Assembly: GCF_014838715.1 (NCBI RefSeq)
Contig: NZ_CP061947.1
Location: 5,942,001 to 6,006,000 of the forward strand
From: Algoriphagus sp. Y33
GTDB lineage: Bacteria; Bacteroidota; Bacteroidia; Cytophagales; Cyclobacteriaceae
Direction of reading: 5' to 3'
DNA: 64,000 bases
Below, piece after piece: positions 1 through 8,073 of this stretch (position 1 is the stretch's first letter; each line of letters starts with the position of its first letter). Both the position numbers and the translations under genes were made by a program. The notes under the pieces are model-generated. The model worked only from the letters and a program-made list of their open reading frames with translations. It ran no database searches and was not told the origin of the DNA.

Positions 1-57
1 AAGCGTAATAATGTCTTTCAAAAATAGATAGTATCGGACTTGCTTTACCGACATCGC

Positions 58-1035
58 CTATTTTCTCAATCCTAGTTCACGGAGCCGCTCTTCCAGAAAT
101 TCTCCGGCAGTAGCATCTTCAAATTGTTTTGGATGATCGGCATCTATACAGCTTTCCAAGCATGTGAGATCCATTTCAGAACGGGGATGCATAAAGAAGG
201 GAATAGAGTATCTGCTTGTGTTCATTTTCTCCCGAGGAGGGTTCACTACGCGGTGGATCGTGGACTTCAATTTTTTATTTGTCAATCTCTCCAGCATATC
301 GCCTACGTTTACAACCAGCTGGTCAGGAAGTGCGGTGATCGGAATCCATTTCCCGTCTTTTCTCAAGACCTGAAGACCGTCTGCGCTGGCTCCCATCAAC
401 AAAGTAATCAAATTGATGTCGCCATGCTCTGCAGCTCTTACTGCATCAGCCGGTACTTGGTCAGGATTTTCGATTGGGAAATAATGAATTTGTCTTAGAA
501 TGGAGTTGCCATGTGCTACTTTGTCTTCGAAATAATATTCATCCAGCCCCAGGGAAAGTGCAATAGCCTGAAGCATGGCCTTGCCTGCACTTTCCAGCGT
601 ACGGTAAGCTTCATTTGCATCGTTTTGGAATTCAGGAAGCTCCGAAGGCCAGATGTTTGGCGGGTATTCACTTTTGATGGGATCTGCATCGGGAATTCTG
701 CTGAGTTCCTGCCCTACATGATAAAATTCCTTTAGATCACCGGTGTTTCTGCCTTTGGCATGTTCTTTCCCTTTTCCTGTGTATCCCCGTTGAAATCCGA
801 TTTCAGGTTTTTCGTACTTTGTCTTGATATCGTCAGATAAGGAGAAAAAATCCTTGATGGACCCATACAATCTATCTTGGAGATCTTGTGACAAACCATG
901 ATTTTTGATGGCTACAAAGCCAATGTTTTGGTAGGCTTCTCCCAGCTTCTGTACGAATGCTGCCTTTTTCGGGGGAGTGCCGGAAATGAAATCTGCTAAA
1001 TCTAAACTTGGGATCTCATCAAATAGGATTTCCAT
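58..1035 (-). CDS. Isopenicillin N synthase-like 2-oxoglutarate/Fe(II) dioxygenase
   Basis: A 325-residue non-heme iron oxygenase of the isopenicillin N synthase/2OG-Fe(II) superfamily. The N-terminal DIOX_N-type domain covers about residues 5-130 (including GFVAIKNHGL near 39-48). The jelly-roll domain carries the iron facial triad H204-x-D206 (EHGDINLITLL) and H261 (STIHRVVNPP). R275-x-S277 (RYSIPFF) is the expected co-substrate carboxylate-binding pair. The Arg/Ser pair favours 2-oxoglutarate as co-substrate, but isopenicillin N synthase has the same pair, so the substrate cannot be read from sequence. It is monocistronic with no biosynthetic cluster beside it, so beta-lactam synthesis is unlikely. 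Length is normal for the family. The fold is confident; the reaction is not. Confidence 0.9.
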   Translation of the reverse strand: MEILFDEIPSLDLADFISGTPPKKAAFVQKLGEAYQNIGFVAIKNHGLSQDLQDRLYGSIKDFFSLSDDIKTKYEKPEIGFQRGYTGKGKEHAKGRNTGDLKEFYHVGQELSRIPDADPIKSEYPPNIWPSELPEFQNDANEAYRTLESAGKAMLQAIALSLGLDEYYFEDKVAHGNSILRQIHYFPIENPDQVPADAVRAAEHGDINLITLLMGASADGLQVLRKDGKWIPITALPDQLVVNVGDMLERLTNKKLKSTIHRVVNPPREKMNTSRYSIPFFMHPRSEMDLTCLESCIDADHPKQFEDATAGEFLEERLRELGLRK

Positions 1036-1399
1036 GGTTGGATGTATTATAGTTTGGGGTCTAATTTAATTTTAAAATTAATAGGTATATCCGCTTTTAT
1101 GTCACTATAGAGGTAAAACTAATTAGAATTCGCCTTGAGAGGATGAGCGATATAGGAATCATGGAGTTTTGGGGTGTTGCCCCCCTGCTGTTAGTCATAA
1201 AATTGAATTTATATAGCCGCTTTTTGCCAGTTAAAGAGACTAAAGCATCTTAGATTTGGTCAACAATAGCATTGACTCCGCTTTGGCCTGCCTCGCTGTG
1301 GCGGGTCATCCGACCTGGTGAGCAAAGAAATTAGGACTACTGGCATCATTGCTGATAATCATTAAAAATGAATATCTTTAATCTCAATTTACGTGCTGT
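1036..1399. other. Gene-free stretch with interspersed repeat copy
   Basis: No credible gene in 364 bases. It separates the divergent oxygenase and lipoprotein genes, so promoters for both must lie here. A short G/C hairpin (GGGG-TGTTG-CCCC, about 1171-1183) and one copy of an interspersed repeat (1211-1360, listed separately) are present. Confidence 0.7.
1211..1360 (+). repeat. Interspersed repeat, copy 1
   Basis: About 150 bases that match 14183-14314 along their length. Shared blocks include CCGCTTTTTGCCAGT-like sequence, TAAAGCAT, GATTTGGTCAA, a conserved GAGCAAAGAAATT and the closing TAATCA. The ends carry a short inverted repeat, TGCCAGT near 1225 and ACTGGCA near 1339. This copy has about 18 extra bases in the middle (GCCTGCCTCGCTGTGGCGGG region). 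It contains no ORF. This looks like a non-autonomous mobile or structured intergenic repeat. Confidence 0.7.
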
Positions 1400-2167
1400 A
1401 TGAATAAAATCCTGACATTACTCTTTTTAATTTGTGTTTTCTCAGCTTGTTCTTCCGAAAAACAGCGCTTGAATGAGGAGGTGATCGAAATGCCTCCCGC
1501 CATCGATACCACCTTGGCAGATGCCCCGAAAGTCAAATTCTACCAGTATGAGGATCAGGCAGCATATCCCGATGCCATCCTTGAATTGTACACACCCTTG
1601 GGAAACCAGGTATTCAAGCCAGGAAAAGTACCCTTCGAATTCAATGTGAAGAATTTCCCTTTTGACTTGAACGAAACGAAAGAATTCAAGCTCTTCAATA
1701 TTTTAAATGGCGGTGATCCTGTGGGATTTTATTCTCCAATTTTTCAAAGGGATCTAACCGTGGGGAGTTATCGGGTAGTCGCGTACTTAGTGGATGAGGA
1801 AGGTCTTGCCCTAAAAAACTTTGGAAATTATGTGGATAGAGACTTTCAGGTTGGTGAGTCACGGCCTTTCCCTTACTCAGCGGAACCTTACCTTGCTCTG
1901 AATTTTCCCCATTCTGATCAGGTCTATGAGGCTGGGGAAGTGGTTACTGTCGATTTTTTAGTGATAGGAGGGGATATGAAACTGGATGGACTGAAGGTGG
2001 CGATAGAGGTAAATGATCTAAGCTATGAAGTTGATCACATGGCTCCGGTCAGGATAGAAAATCTTCCCGTGGGAACCTACATGGTAAAAGTGCGATTGCT
2101 TGGCACGGACGGAAAAGAGCTGGATGGGCCATTTTCAAGTGTGAGTAGAGACATCATTGTCCGCTAA
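1400..2167 (+). CDS. Predicted lipoprotein of unknown function
   Basis: A 255-residue protein starting with a lipoprotein signal peptide; the lipobox FSACSSE puts the lipidated cysteine at about residue 17. The remainder is beta-rich with two similar halves (about 55-150 and 160-255), each like an immunoglobulin/fibronectin-type sandwich: both contain a LYTPLGNQVFKPG or LNFPHSDQVYEAG strand-turn and a GSYRVVAYLVDEEG or GTYMVKVRLLGTDG closing hairpin. An internal duplication is therefore visible. No catalytic motif was recognised. The stop lies 39 bases before serS in the same direction, so they may be co-transcribed, although a hairpin sits between them. Likely anchored in the envelope; function unknown. 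Confidence 0.8.
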   Translation: MNKILTLLFLICVFSACSSEKQRLNEEVIEMPPAIDTTLADAPKVKFYQYEDQAAYPDAILELYTPLGNQVFKPGKVPFEFNVKNFPFDLNETKEFKLFNILNGGDPVGFYSPIFQRDLTVGSYRVVAYLVDEEGLALKNFGNYVDRDFQVGESRPFPYSAEPYLALNFPHSDQVYEAGEVVTVDFLVIGGDMKLDGLKVAIEVNDLSYEVDHMAPVRIENLPVGTYMVKVRLLGTDGKELDGPFSSVSRDIIVR

Positions 2168-2173
2168 CATGCT

Positions 2174-2200
2174 TATCTTTGAAACTTCAATTTCAAAGAT
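2174..2200 (+). promoter_or_regulatory. Hairpin plus -7-like element before serS
   Basis: A perfect 10-base inverted repeat, ATCTTTGAAA at 2175-2184 and TTTCAAAGAT at 2191-2200, with loop CTTCAA. It ends six bases before the serS ATG at 2207. The left arm overlaps TATCTTTG (2174-2181), which fits the Bacteroidota -7 consensus TAnnTTTG. A TTG occurs at 2157-2159, but the 14-base spacing is short. It may be a promoter, a terminator for the lipoprotein gene or a translational control hairpin; sequence alone does not decide. Confidence 0.45.
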
Positions 2201-2206
2201 TTTAAG

Positions 2207-3481
2207 ATGCTTTTAGTCAATCAAATTCGAGAAAACTACGCAAGTGTACTTGCCGGCCTTCAAAAGAGAAATTTTGCAAATGCAGAAGCTGTCCTAAATC
2301 AGGCAGTTGAGCTGGATGAACGGAGAAAATCCACTCAGGCAGAGCGCGATCAGATACAAAGTGAATCCAATACTATTTCGAAACAGATTGGAGTATTGAT
2401 GCGTGATGGAAAAGCAGAAGAAGCGGTTCTGATTAGGGAGAAAACAGCGGAGCTAAAGCTTCAGATCAAGGATCTGGAAGATCAAAACTCTAAAGCTGAA
2501 GAAGAGTTGAAGGCTTTGCTTTATACGATCCCCAATGTTCCCCATATTTCTGTGCCTGCCGGTAAATCTGCTGAAGACAATGAAGTGGTGTTGGAGAATG
2601 GGATGGTCCCCTCACTACATGCGGATAAACTTCCCCATTGGGACTTGATCAAAAAATATGACATTATTGACTTTGAACTAGGAGCGAAAATCACGGGGGC
2701 CGGTTTCCCTGTGTATAAAGGAAAGGGAGCAAGGCTGCAGCGGGCGTTGATTAATTTCTTTTTGGATGAAGCTTTAGCTCAGGGATACGAAGAGATTCAG
2801 CCTCCGATCTTGGTCAACGAAGATTCTGGTTATGGAACAGGGCAGCTTCCGGATAAGGAGGGACAAATGTATTATGCGGATGCGGATGACCTGTACCTGA
2901 TCCCCACGGGAGAAGTTCCGATTACTAATATTTATCGTGATGTGATTCTTGCTGAAAGTGATCTGCCCATAAAAAATGTAGGTCATTCTCCCTGCTTCCG
3001 AAGAGAGGCGGGAAGTTGGGGTGCCCATGTAAGAGGACTAAACAGACTACATCAGTTTGACAAAGTAGAGATCGTGCAAATCACCCATCCCGATAAGTCC
3101 TACGAGACGCTGGAAAGCATGAGCGGCTATGTACAGGGGCTCCTGCAAAAACTTGAACTACCCTATCGGGTATTGAGACTGTGTGGAGGAGATATGGGAT
3201 TTACATCAGCTTTGACTTACGATATGGAAGTATTCTCTGCCGCCCAGGAGAGGTGGCTGGAGGTGAGCTCTGTTTCCAACTTTGAAACGTATCAGTCAAA
3301 CCGGTTGAAGTTGCGCTTCAAGGGTGTGGATAAGAAAACCCATTTAGCGCATTCACTGAATGGAAGCGCGCTGGCTTTGCCTAGAATTGTTGCCTCTATT
3401 CTGGAGAATAATCAGACGCCGGAAGGGATCAACATGCCGAAAGTACTTCATACTTATTTGGGATTTGACAAGATTTCCTGA
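2207..3481 (+). CDS. serS: Seryl-tRNA synthetase
   Basis: A 424-residue class II aminoacyl-tRNA synthetase that charges tRNA-Ser (and tRNA-Sec where present) in the cytoplasm. The N-terminal tRNA-binding arm is a long antiparallel coiled coil (about 30-105, rich in E/K/Q). The catalytic domain follows, with motif 2 at FRREAGSWG...GLNRLHQF and motif 3 at NGSALALPRIVASILENNQ. The substrate loop IPTGEVPITN is also present. Length and domain order are those of bacterial SerRS, and no second copy is seen here. The identification is secure. Confidence 0.98.
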   Translation: MLLVNQIRENYASVLAGLQKRNFANAEAVLNQAVELDERRKSTQAERDQIQSESNTISKQIGVLMRDGKAEEAVLIREKTAELKLQIKDLEDQNSKAEEELKALLYTIPNVPHISVPAGKSAEDNEVVLENGMVPSLHADKLPHWDLIKKYDIIDFELGAKITGAGFPVYKGKGARLQRALINFFLDEALAQGYEEIQPPILVNEDSGYGTGQLPDKEGQMYYADADDLYLIPTGEVPITNIYRDVILAESDLPIKNVGHSPCFRREAGSWGAHVRGLNRLHQFDKVEIVQITHPDKSYETLESMSGYVQGLLQKLELPYRVLRLCGGDMGFTSALTYDMEVFSAAQERWLEVSSVSNFETYQSNRLKLRFKGVDKKTHLAHSLNGSALALPRIVASILENNQTPEGINMPKVLHTYLGFDKIS

Positions 3482-3606
3482 AAATTAAGAATGTGAAAAA
3501 GGCGAGGAAAATCCTTAATTAGTTTTTTTCTGGAAGTCGGATTTAATTATTAAAGCCTCCGTGAGTGTCTCCTACGGAGAATATGCCACGGCGTACAACT
3601 TGTTGC

Positions 3607-3716
3607 GACCAATAATTGCTTCAAAATCAGTCACTGCGTTGCAATTTTTGACTTCACCATATCCGCCGCGGCGGACTCAGTCTCCAAACAGCCTGATTTT
3701 AGTGCAATTAATGGTC
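3607..3716. repeat. Imperfect 24-base inverted repeat around a GC palindrome
   Basis: The left arm at 3607-3630 and the right arm at 3693-3716 are reverse complements at about 20 of 24 positions (GACCAATAATTGC... against ...GCAATTAATGGTC). Between them lies the perfect 12-base palindrome CCGCCGCGGCGG (3663-3674). No ORF runs through. The element could fold as a cruciform or long hairpin RNA; its family is not recognised. Confidence 0.6.
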
Positions 3717-3827
3717 TTTTAACGAAACCTAATGCGAAATTTGGGTTAAATAACTGTTTGTGATGACACGAACTGCGGAAATAGAGATCTTAGAAAACTT
3801 AAGTTTATAGCAGTCACATATAAAGGA

Positions 3828-3855
3828 GAAGCGTGAAGATCAATCTTCACGCTTC
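3828..3855 (+). terminator. Terminator-like perfect hairpin
   Basis: GAAGCGTGAAGAT (3828-3840), CA, ATCTTCACGCTTC (3843-3855), followed by TTTGCTTTT. This is a perfect 13-base stem with a T-rich tail on the plus strand. It lies about 350 bases beyond serS, so it is either a distal terminator or part of the repeat-rich gap. Confidence 0.55.
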
Positions 3856-3934
3856 TTTGCTTTTAGATAATGGTCTATAAAGCTTGCTTATGTAGTTGGG
3901 AGGGATAGTTGAAATTCGATCATTTAGTGTTTTT

Positions 3935-4209
3935 TATCTAGGGCTTGCTGAAAAAGTCTCAGGTATGCCAGCTTCAAGGCGGCCGAGAGGAGATGTATAG
4001 GTATACCTCGAATGAGACCAACGTAGAAGATGGTATGACTGAAACTGGCTTGAAAATCCCGATTTTTGGATTTTCTGATGCATGGATAAAACTCTATTGT
4101 CGTTCATAAGCTTGCACTTGCTGAAAAACCGTTCGCGTCAAAAATGGGTTAATCATTCAAAATGATAGCTTTTGATCTATTGCCGACGTTTTTCAGCATG
4201 CCCTATCTA
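3935..4209. mobile_element. MITE-like element with terminal inverted repeats and 6-base target duplication
   Basis: The 263-base core (3941-4203) begins GGGCTTGCTGAAAAA and ends TTTTTCAGCATGCCC. The ends are reverse complements over 15 bases with a single mismatch. Both sides carry the same hexamer, TATCTA, at 3935-3940 and 4204-4209, as expected of a target-site duplication. The interior has no transposase ORF. This is the pattern of a miniature inverted-repeat element mobilised in trans by an insertion-sequence transposase, but the parent family cannot be named from the ends alone. Confidence 0.75.
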
Positions 4210-4245
4210 ATGTCTTGACTAATTTACCCCGCATTTTATATCGCC

Positions 4246-4268
4246 GCCGTTCGTGTCGCACGAACGGC
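4246..4268. terminator. Stem-loop next to the DUF3037 gene end
   Basis: GCCGTTCGTG (4246-4255), TCG, CACGAACGGC (4259-4268), a perfect 10-base stem just beyond the stop of the DUF3037 gene (4275). A near-identical stem occurs at 62193-62215. The T-run is on the plus strand (CTTTTG), so if it terminates transcription it does so better rightwards. The second copy argues for a dispersed repeat. Confidence 0.5.
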
Positions 4269-4274
4269 TTTTGA

Positions 4275-4658
4275 CTACCCTACATTCTCTTCAAAAAGCC
4301 TTTCCAATGTTTGCTCCAAATTGGATGCATAGCCTGAATGTGGCCTTGAAGTTTGGATGATGGAGCTTCTCACTGCTGTAAGCCACCTGAATCTGGATGC
4401 TAAATCCATTGAAGCAATAGTTCCTCCATTGGCCTTGCCCGCACATATTTTTTCAAAGGAAGCCAGATTTAGCTGTATCATTTCTACGTCAGCCAGAGGA
4501 TCAATAGCTAATAATTTCTTGTGGTCCAAGTGGATCTTGCATCCCAGAAAATCTCTTTTCCAATGGCATAACACTACCCCGGCGTTGATGAATTCCTCCC
4601 GCTCCACCCTCGGAACCACGCGGATTATTGCATATTCATATAAGTGCTGTTCTTGCAT
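4275..4658 (-). CDS. DUF3037 family protein
   Basis: A 127-residue soluble protein with the family opening YEYAIIRVVPRVEREEFINAG, a conserved strand followed by a basic VVLCHWKRDFLGCKI segment. The DUF3037 family is usually encoded directly after a HipA-like kinase gene. Here the start overlaps the end of that gene by 23 bases, which implies translational coupling. Biochemical function is unknown; it may be a partner or regulator of the kinase. Length is normal. Confidence 0.85.
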   Translation of the reverse strand: MQEQHLYEYAIIRVVPRVEREEFINAGVVLCHWKRDFLGCKIHLDHKKLLAIDPLADVEMIQLNLASFEKICAGKANGGTIASMDLASRFRWLTAVRSSIIQTSRPHSGYASNLEQTLERLFEENVG

Positions 4659-5430
4659 CTTGGGCTTCTTTTATGAATTGATCTGAATAAGAAAGGCGGA
4701 GTTTCAGAAAGTTTTGGTAAACAGTCCGGATTTCAATTGTATCCACAGAGTCGCCACCGGCAAGTAGCCATTCCTCCGGAATTGTATGTACGATGGCTTT
4801 GATCTTTTCAGGAGTCAAAATCTTTTTGAATACTTCATTTACTGCTTCAAGCTCCAAAGCTTGGGGAAGTAGCACATGGTTTTTGATGATTGGAAAATGG
4901 CCTTGGGCATTTTTCTCCCAATTGACCCAGGCGTGCTGAAACAAGAAGGAAGCCCCATGGTCTATCAGCCAAAGCTCTCTGTTCCAGATAAGCATATTGG
5001 TGTTTCTAAACGTGCGGTCCACATTGGTAATAAACATATCCAGCCACACGATCTGCGAAGCTAAATACGGATCTGTACTCATGGCGACAGGGTCGTAATT
5101 GATGGCTCCGGACAGGAAATGCAACGCCAAATTTAATCCTTGGCTTCCTTTGAGAAGATCTTGGATTTCTTCATCTCCTTCTGATCTGCCAAAAGCCGGA
5201 TCCAAATTGGCAAAAACAAGTTCCGGTACTTTCAATCCCAAGGCTCTTGCGATCTCCCCTCCGAGTAGTTCTGCGATAAGGGCTTTTTCGCGCTGACCTG
5301 CCCCACGGAATTTCAACACATATTTGAACCCGTCGTCCGCATCGGCAAGAGCAGGCAATGATCCTCCCTCTCTCAGCGGCAAAATATAGCGGGTCACATT
5401 TACCGTCCTTAGTTTTAATTTTTGATTCAT
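4636..5430 (-). CDS. HipA-like kinase family protein
   Basis: A 264-residue protein of the short HipA-like (PI3/4-kinase fold) family that is paired with DUF3037. Visible kinase features, counted from the chosen start, are the lysine in YVLKF (about K40), a catalytic loop NVDRTFRNTNM with N136/D138, and a metal-binding Asp in LIDHGASF (about D157). The frame extends 20 codons upstream to 5490; the ATG at 5430 is preferred because conserved sequence begins there. No hipB-like DNA-binding antitoxin is adjacent, so it is not a standard hipBA toxin module. The phosphorylation target is unknown. Confidence 0.8.
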   Translation of the reverse strand: MNQKLKLRTVNVTRYILPLREGGSLPALADADDGFKYVLKFRGAGQREKALIAELLGGEIARALGLKVPELVFANLDPAFGRSEGDEEIQDLLKGSQGLNLALHFLSGAINYDPVAMSTDPYLASQIVWLDMFITNVDRTFRNTNMLIWNRELWLIDHGASFLFQHAWVNWEKNAQGHFPIIKNHVLLPQALELEAVNEVFKKILTPEKIKAIVHTIPEEWLLAGGDSVDTIEIRTVYQNFLKLRLSYSDQFIKEAQDARTALI

Positions 5431-5544
5431 GATTATTCTAGCTGAAACTTTCCTGGCCTTCAAAGAAGGGTACCTAAACAAGATACCCAAATGAAATACC
5501 GAACAAAATCCGGCTTAACAAAATTGTAGTGAAGTTAGAGGGGG

Positions 5545-6426
5545 TCAAATCAATTCTTGCACATGCTTTTGGATATTTTCGGACAATTTGCCCATTGGCA
5601 AGTCATTAGCATCTGTGCCAAAAGGCTCTTCGATTTCTTCGGCAATTAATTCCAAACTGGCGAGCACATAGAAAATAAATGTTACGATGGGAGCCGCATA
5701 GTATCCCAGCGAAAACACATAGCCAAGCGGCAGGGTAAGGACGTAAGCCAGAATAAATTTTTTGATAAAGGAGCTGTAGGAATATGGAATGGGAGTATTC
5801 TTGATTCGTTCGCAAGCACCACAGATATCGGTGAAGGAAACCAGTTCTTGATTGAGTATGATCAATTGATCTCCTGTGATTTTTCCCCCTTTGTATAGGT
5901 CGTTTACCTTGGCAAACATCAGTTTGGCCACTTGGTTTGGCACATGTTTATCCGGATCGATTTCTGGTTTGATCGCAATGTCTTCCTTATCGTCCAGCAT
6001 GTACAAAGTCACTTTGGATCGTAAGTGCTCTTTTAGGGCAAATGAATAAATAGGAATGGTCCTTCTGAAAAATTTACGGGACTCTTCATCAGAAGTATCA
6101 AGGATTCCGGCGAGTTTAAGTGCCAGATTTCTGCTTGTGTTTACCAATTGACCCCACAGTTTTCGCCCTTCCCACCACCTGTCGTAGGCAGTATTGGTAC
6201 GAAAAACCAGTAAGAGGGAAATCACAAAACTCAACAAACTGTGCATTATCGGAATATTCTGGACCCAACTGTTTTTCCCAATCTTTAGATAATCCATTTC
6301 GAGCCACGCTATACCCAGGGAGTAGATAAAAATAACGACCATAAACGGACCAAGCTTGATTAGCGTATCCGATTTTTGAATCAAAAATATTACATTAAAC
6401 CATTCCTTGGGATTGTATCCTTTCAT
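5545..6426 (-). CDS. Bestrophin-family anion channel
   Basis: A 293-residue membrane protein of the bacterial bestrophin/UPF0187 family, which form pentameric anion (or, for some bacterial members, cation) channels in the inner membrane. The strongly conserved block NTAYDRWWEGRKLWG is present near residues 77-91. Four hydrophobic segments lie at about 27-45, 60-75, 218-236 and 238-255, and the Ca-clasp-like acidic tail EEIEEPFGTDANDLP is present near 265-280. It is monocistronic. Ion selectivity cannot be read from sequence. Confidence 0.92.
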   Translation of the reverse strand: MKGYNPKEWFNVIFLIQKSDTLIKLGPFMVVIFIYSLGIAWLEMDYLKIGKNSWVQNIPIMHSLLSFVISLLLVFRTNTAYDRWWEGRKLWGQLVNTSRNLALKLAGILDTSDEESRKFFRRTIPIYSFALKEHLRSKVTLYMLDDKEDIAIKPEIDPDKHVPNQVAKLMFAKVNDLYKGGKITGDQLIILNQELVSFTDICGACERIKNTPIPYSYSSFIKKFILAYVLTLPLGYVFSLGYYAAPIVTFIFYVLASLELIAEEIEEPFGTDANDLPMGKLSENIQKHVQELI

Positions 6427-6501
6427 AAGCTGTGGACAGTATTTTTGTGCTGAAAGAAGAAAAATAAGAATAAAGCTGCTGTTAGTGCAAGCGGGAAGTG
6501 C

Positions 6502-7107
6502 CTATTTCTCAGATATAAGATGCTGATGGATTTTTAGAACCTGCGGAATCAAAAGCTTATTATCCGTATTCTTAATCACAAAATCCGCCAGCTCGTTTTT
6601 CTGCTCGTCCGGCAGCTGCTGATTAATGATCTGATTTACCTGCTCCTCCGATCTAAATGGATCTCTCATAAGCGTTCTGGAGACTCGGATTTTTAGGGGT
6701 GAGCTTACATTGATTACATAATCCAAGACCTTATTATTTCCTGTCTCGAAGATCAATGCTGCTTCTTTTAGCACATAGGGGGAACTTTGCACGGAAGCCC
6801 AATCCGAAAAATCCTTTCCTACAGCAGGGTGAACAAGAGAATTAATTGTCTTGACTTTCTCAGGGTCGGAGAAGACTGTTTTTGCCAGAAAACCCCGGTT
6901 TGGGTTGCCGTCCGAATCATAGGATTCTACGCCGAAAGCTGCTATAATTTGATCTTTTAACTGTTTGTTGTTTCCCATCAACCACTTAGCGCGATCATCT
7001 GCGTAATAAATTGGAATTCCAAGTATAGAAAAAATCTTTGCCACAGTGGATTTTCCAGATCCTATTCCTCCGGTAATGCCTACTAAGACAGGAGTGGGAT
7101 TACTCAT
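6502..7107 (-). CDS. coaE: Dephospho-CoA kinase
   Basis: A 201-residue P-loop kinase that phosphorylates the 3'-hydroxyl of dephospho-CoA in the last step of coenzyme A synthesis. The Walker A motif GITGGIGSGKST covers residues 10-21, followed by YYADDRAKWLM and the CoA-binding VHPAV segment. Length is normal. Its start overlaps the stop of the ybbR-like gene by 8 bases, making it the last gene of the nusB-to-coaE operon read leftwards. Cytoplasmic. Confidence 0.97.
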   Translation of the reverse strand: MSNPTPVLVGITGGIGSGKSTVAKIFSILGIPIYYADDRAKWLMGNNKQLKDQIIAAFGVESYDSDGNPNRGFLAKTVFSDPEKVKTINSLVHPAVGKDFSDWASVQSSPYVLKEAALIFETGNNKVLDYVINVSSPLKIRVSRTLMRDPFRSEEQVNQIINQQLPDEQKNELADFVIKNTDNKLLIPQVLKIHQHLISEK

Positions 7108-8065
7108 AGTTCAGCTTTAAAATATCGGGTGATACCACCACCTGATCCAAATAACCCGGCATAGGTTTTACTTGAACTGCAATGGTACTGTCTTCTTTAT
7201 TTCTCTTATAATAATCCAGCACAGCTTCGAATTCAAGATCCTTTAATTCGCTTACCTTCCGCTCATCCACAAGATAAGAAATCATAATTACGACATCTTC
7301 ATTTGTCAATTTGACGGAATTTGGGAAGTTTAATTTCTTGATTTTAAGTCGCTTATTTCCTTCAAGAAATTCAATAACCTCTAGTTTCACCAAAATCGAT
7401 TCCTCTTCGATGTGTACCAGGTTTCCCATTTCCTCAGGGACTTCAAGGCTTATTTTCTTCTCAATGGATTTGTTTATGCGATTTTCATCAAGTGGAATTT
7501 TGAAGTTTCCGCTCAAGGTGTCCATTATGGAACTTGGGCCATAAAGGGTAATTGTCTCAGGATTATACGTGATTTGATCAATTACACGGTAGTTTTTAGC
7601 CATTGAAAAGCTTGTGGAATCAAGGACAGGTTTGACTTTGATGGACTTTATTTTGTCGATGTTGAATTTCAGTGAATCGTCAAGCACTGAGATTAACTGG
7701 GTAGGGGACAGAAACTCACCCAGAGACCTTTTTAGGTCAGCAGTAAGGAGGTAGTTGGTAGAGGCGGGATTGTTAAGCTCTATCGGGTAAGCATCGCTAT
7801 TGAAGCTGAAATATTTTCTAAGTAAATCCCACCCATTTCCCGAGATTTCTATTTCTAGCGTTTTGGGAAGTCCGGATATGGATACAAACTGATTTTGGTC
7901 GTAGATGATTTCGACGGGGAAATCGACAATGGTATTGTAGTCGTCCTTATTCAGGGCGTTTAAAATCCAAAAGGTGGTAGCTGCTGCGACGCAGAGAACT
8001 ACCACTTTCAGATTAGAGAGTTTTTTTGGAGAAATCCTCTGTGAGGATTTATTAGTTTCCGGCAA
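7100..8065 (-). CDS. YbbR-like domain protein
   Basis: A 321-residue protein with one N-terminal membrane helix (about 22-40, LKVVVLCVAAATTFWILNAL) and an extracytoplasmic region of YbbR-type beta domains. These are seen as repeats of the pattern YNPETITLYGPSSIMDTL and EFLEGNKRLKIKKLNFP. In Firmicutes such proteins (CdaR) regulate a c-di-AMP cyclase, but no cdaA gene is adjacent here. In Bacteroidota the gene typically sits beside coaE and yajC, as here. Function in this lineage is not established. Confidence 0.85.
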   Translation of the reverse strand: MPETNKSSQRISPKKLSNLKVVVLCVAAATTFWILNALNKDDYNTIVDFPVEIIYDQNQFVSISGLPKTLEIEISGNGWDLLRKYFSFNSDAYPIELNNPASTNYLLTADLKRSLGEFLSPTQLISVLDDSLKFNIDKIKSIKVKPVLDSTSFSMAKNYRVIDQITYNPETITLYGPSSIMDTLSGNFKIPLDENRINKSIEKKISLEVPEEMGNLVHIEEESILVKLEVIEFLEGNKRLKIKKLNFPNSVKLTNEDVVIMISYLVDERKVSELKDLEFEAVLDYYKRNKEDSTIAVQVKPMPGYLDQVVVSPDILKLNYE

Positions 8066-8073
8066 AATTCAAT

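Larger units (their letters stand above)
3482..4274. other. Gene-free stretch with several inverted-repeat structures
   Basis: No believable coding region in 793 bases. From left to right it holds an imperfect long inverted repeat around a GC-rich palindrome (3607-3716), a perfect hairpin (3828-3855), a transposase-less element with terminal repeats and target duplication (3935-4209) and a stem-loop (4246-4268). It looks like a site of repeated small insertions between serS and the DUF3037 gene. Confidence 0.75.

Noticed and set aside
164..735. Open frames on the plus strand opposite the oxygenase gene
   Set aside because: They lie entirely within a well-conserved gene on the other strand, have odd composition and no recognisable domain.
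3482..4274. tRNA genes or a structural RNA near serS
   Set aside because: No cloverleaf with a T-loop GTTCRANNC and matching acceptor stem was found; the structures seen are inverted repeats.
4636..5490. A type II hipBA toxin-antitoxin system
   Set aside because: No helix-turn-helix HipB gene precedes the kinase; the neighbour is DUF3037.
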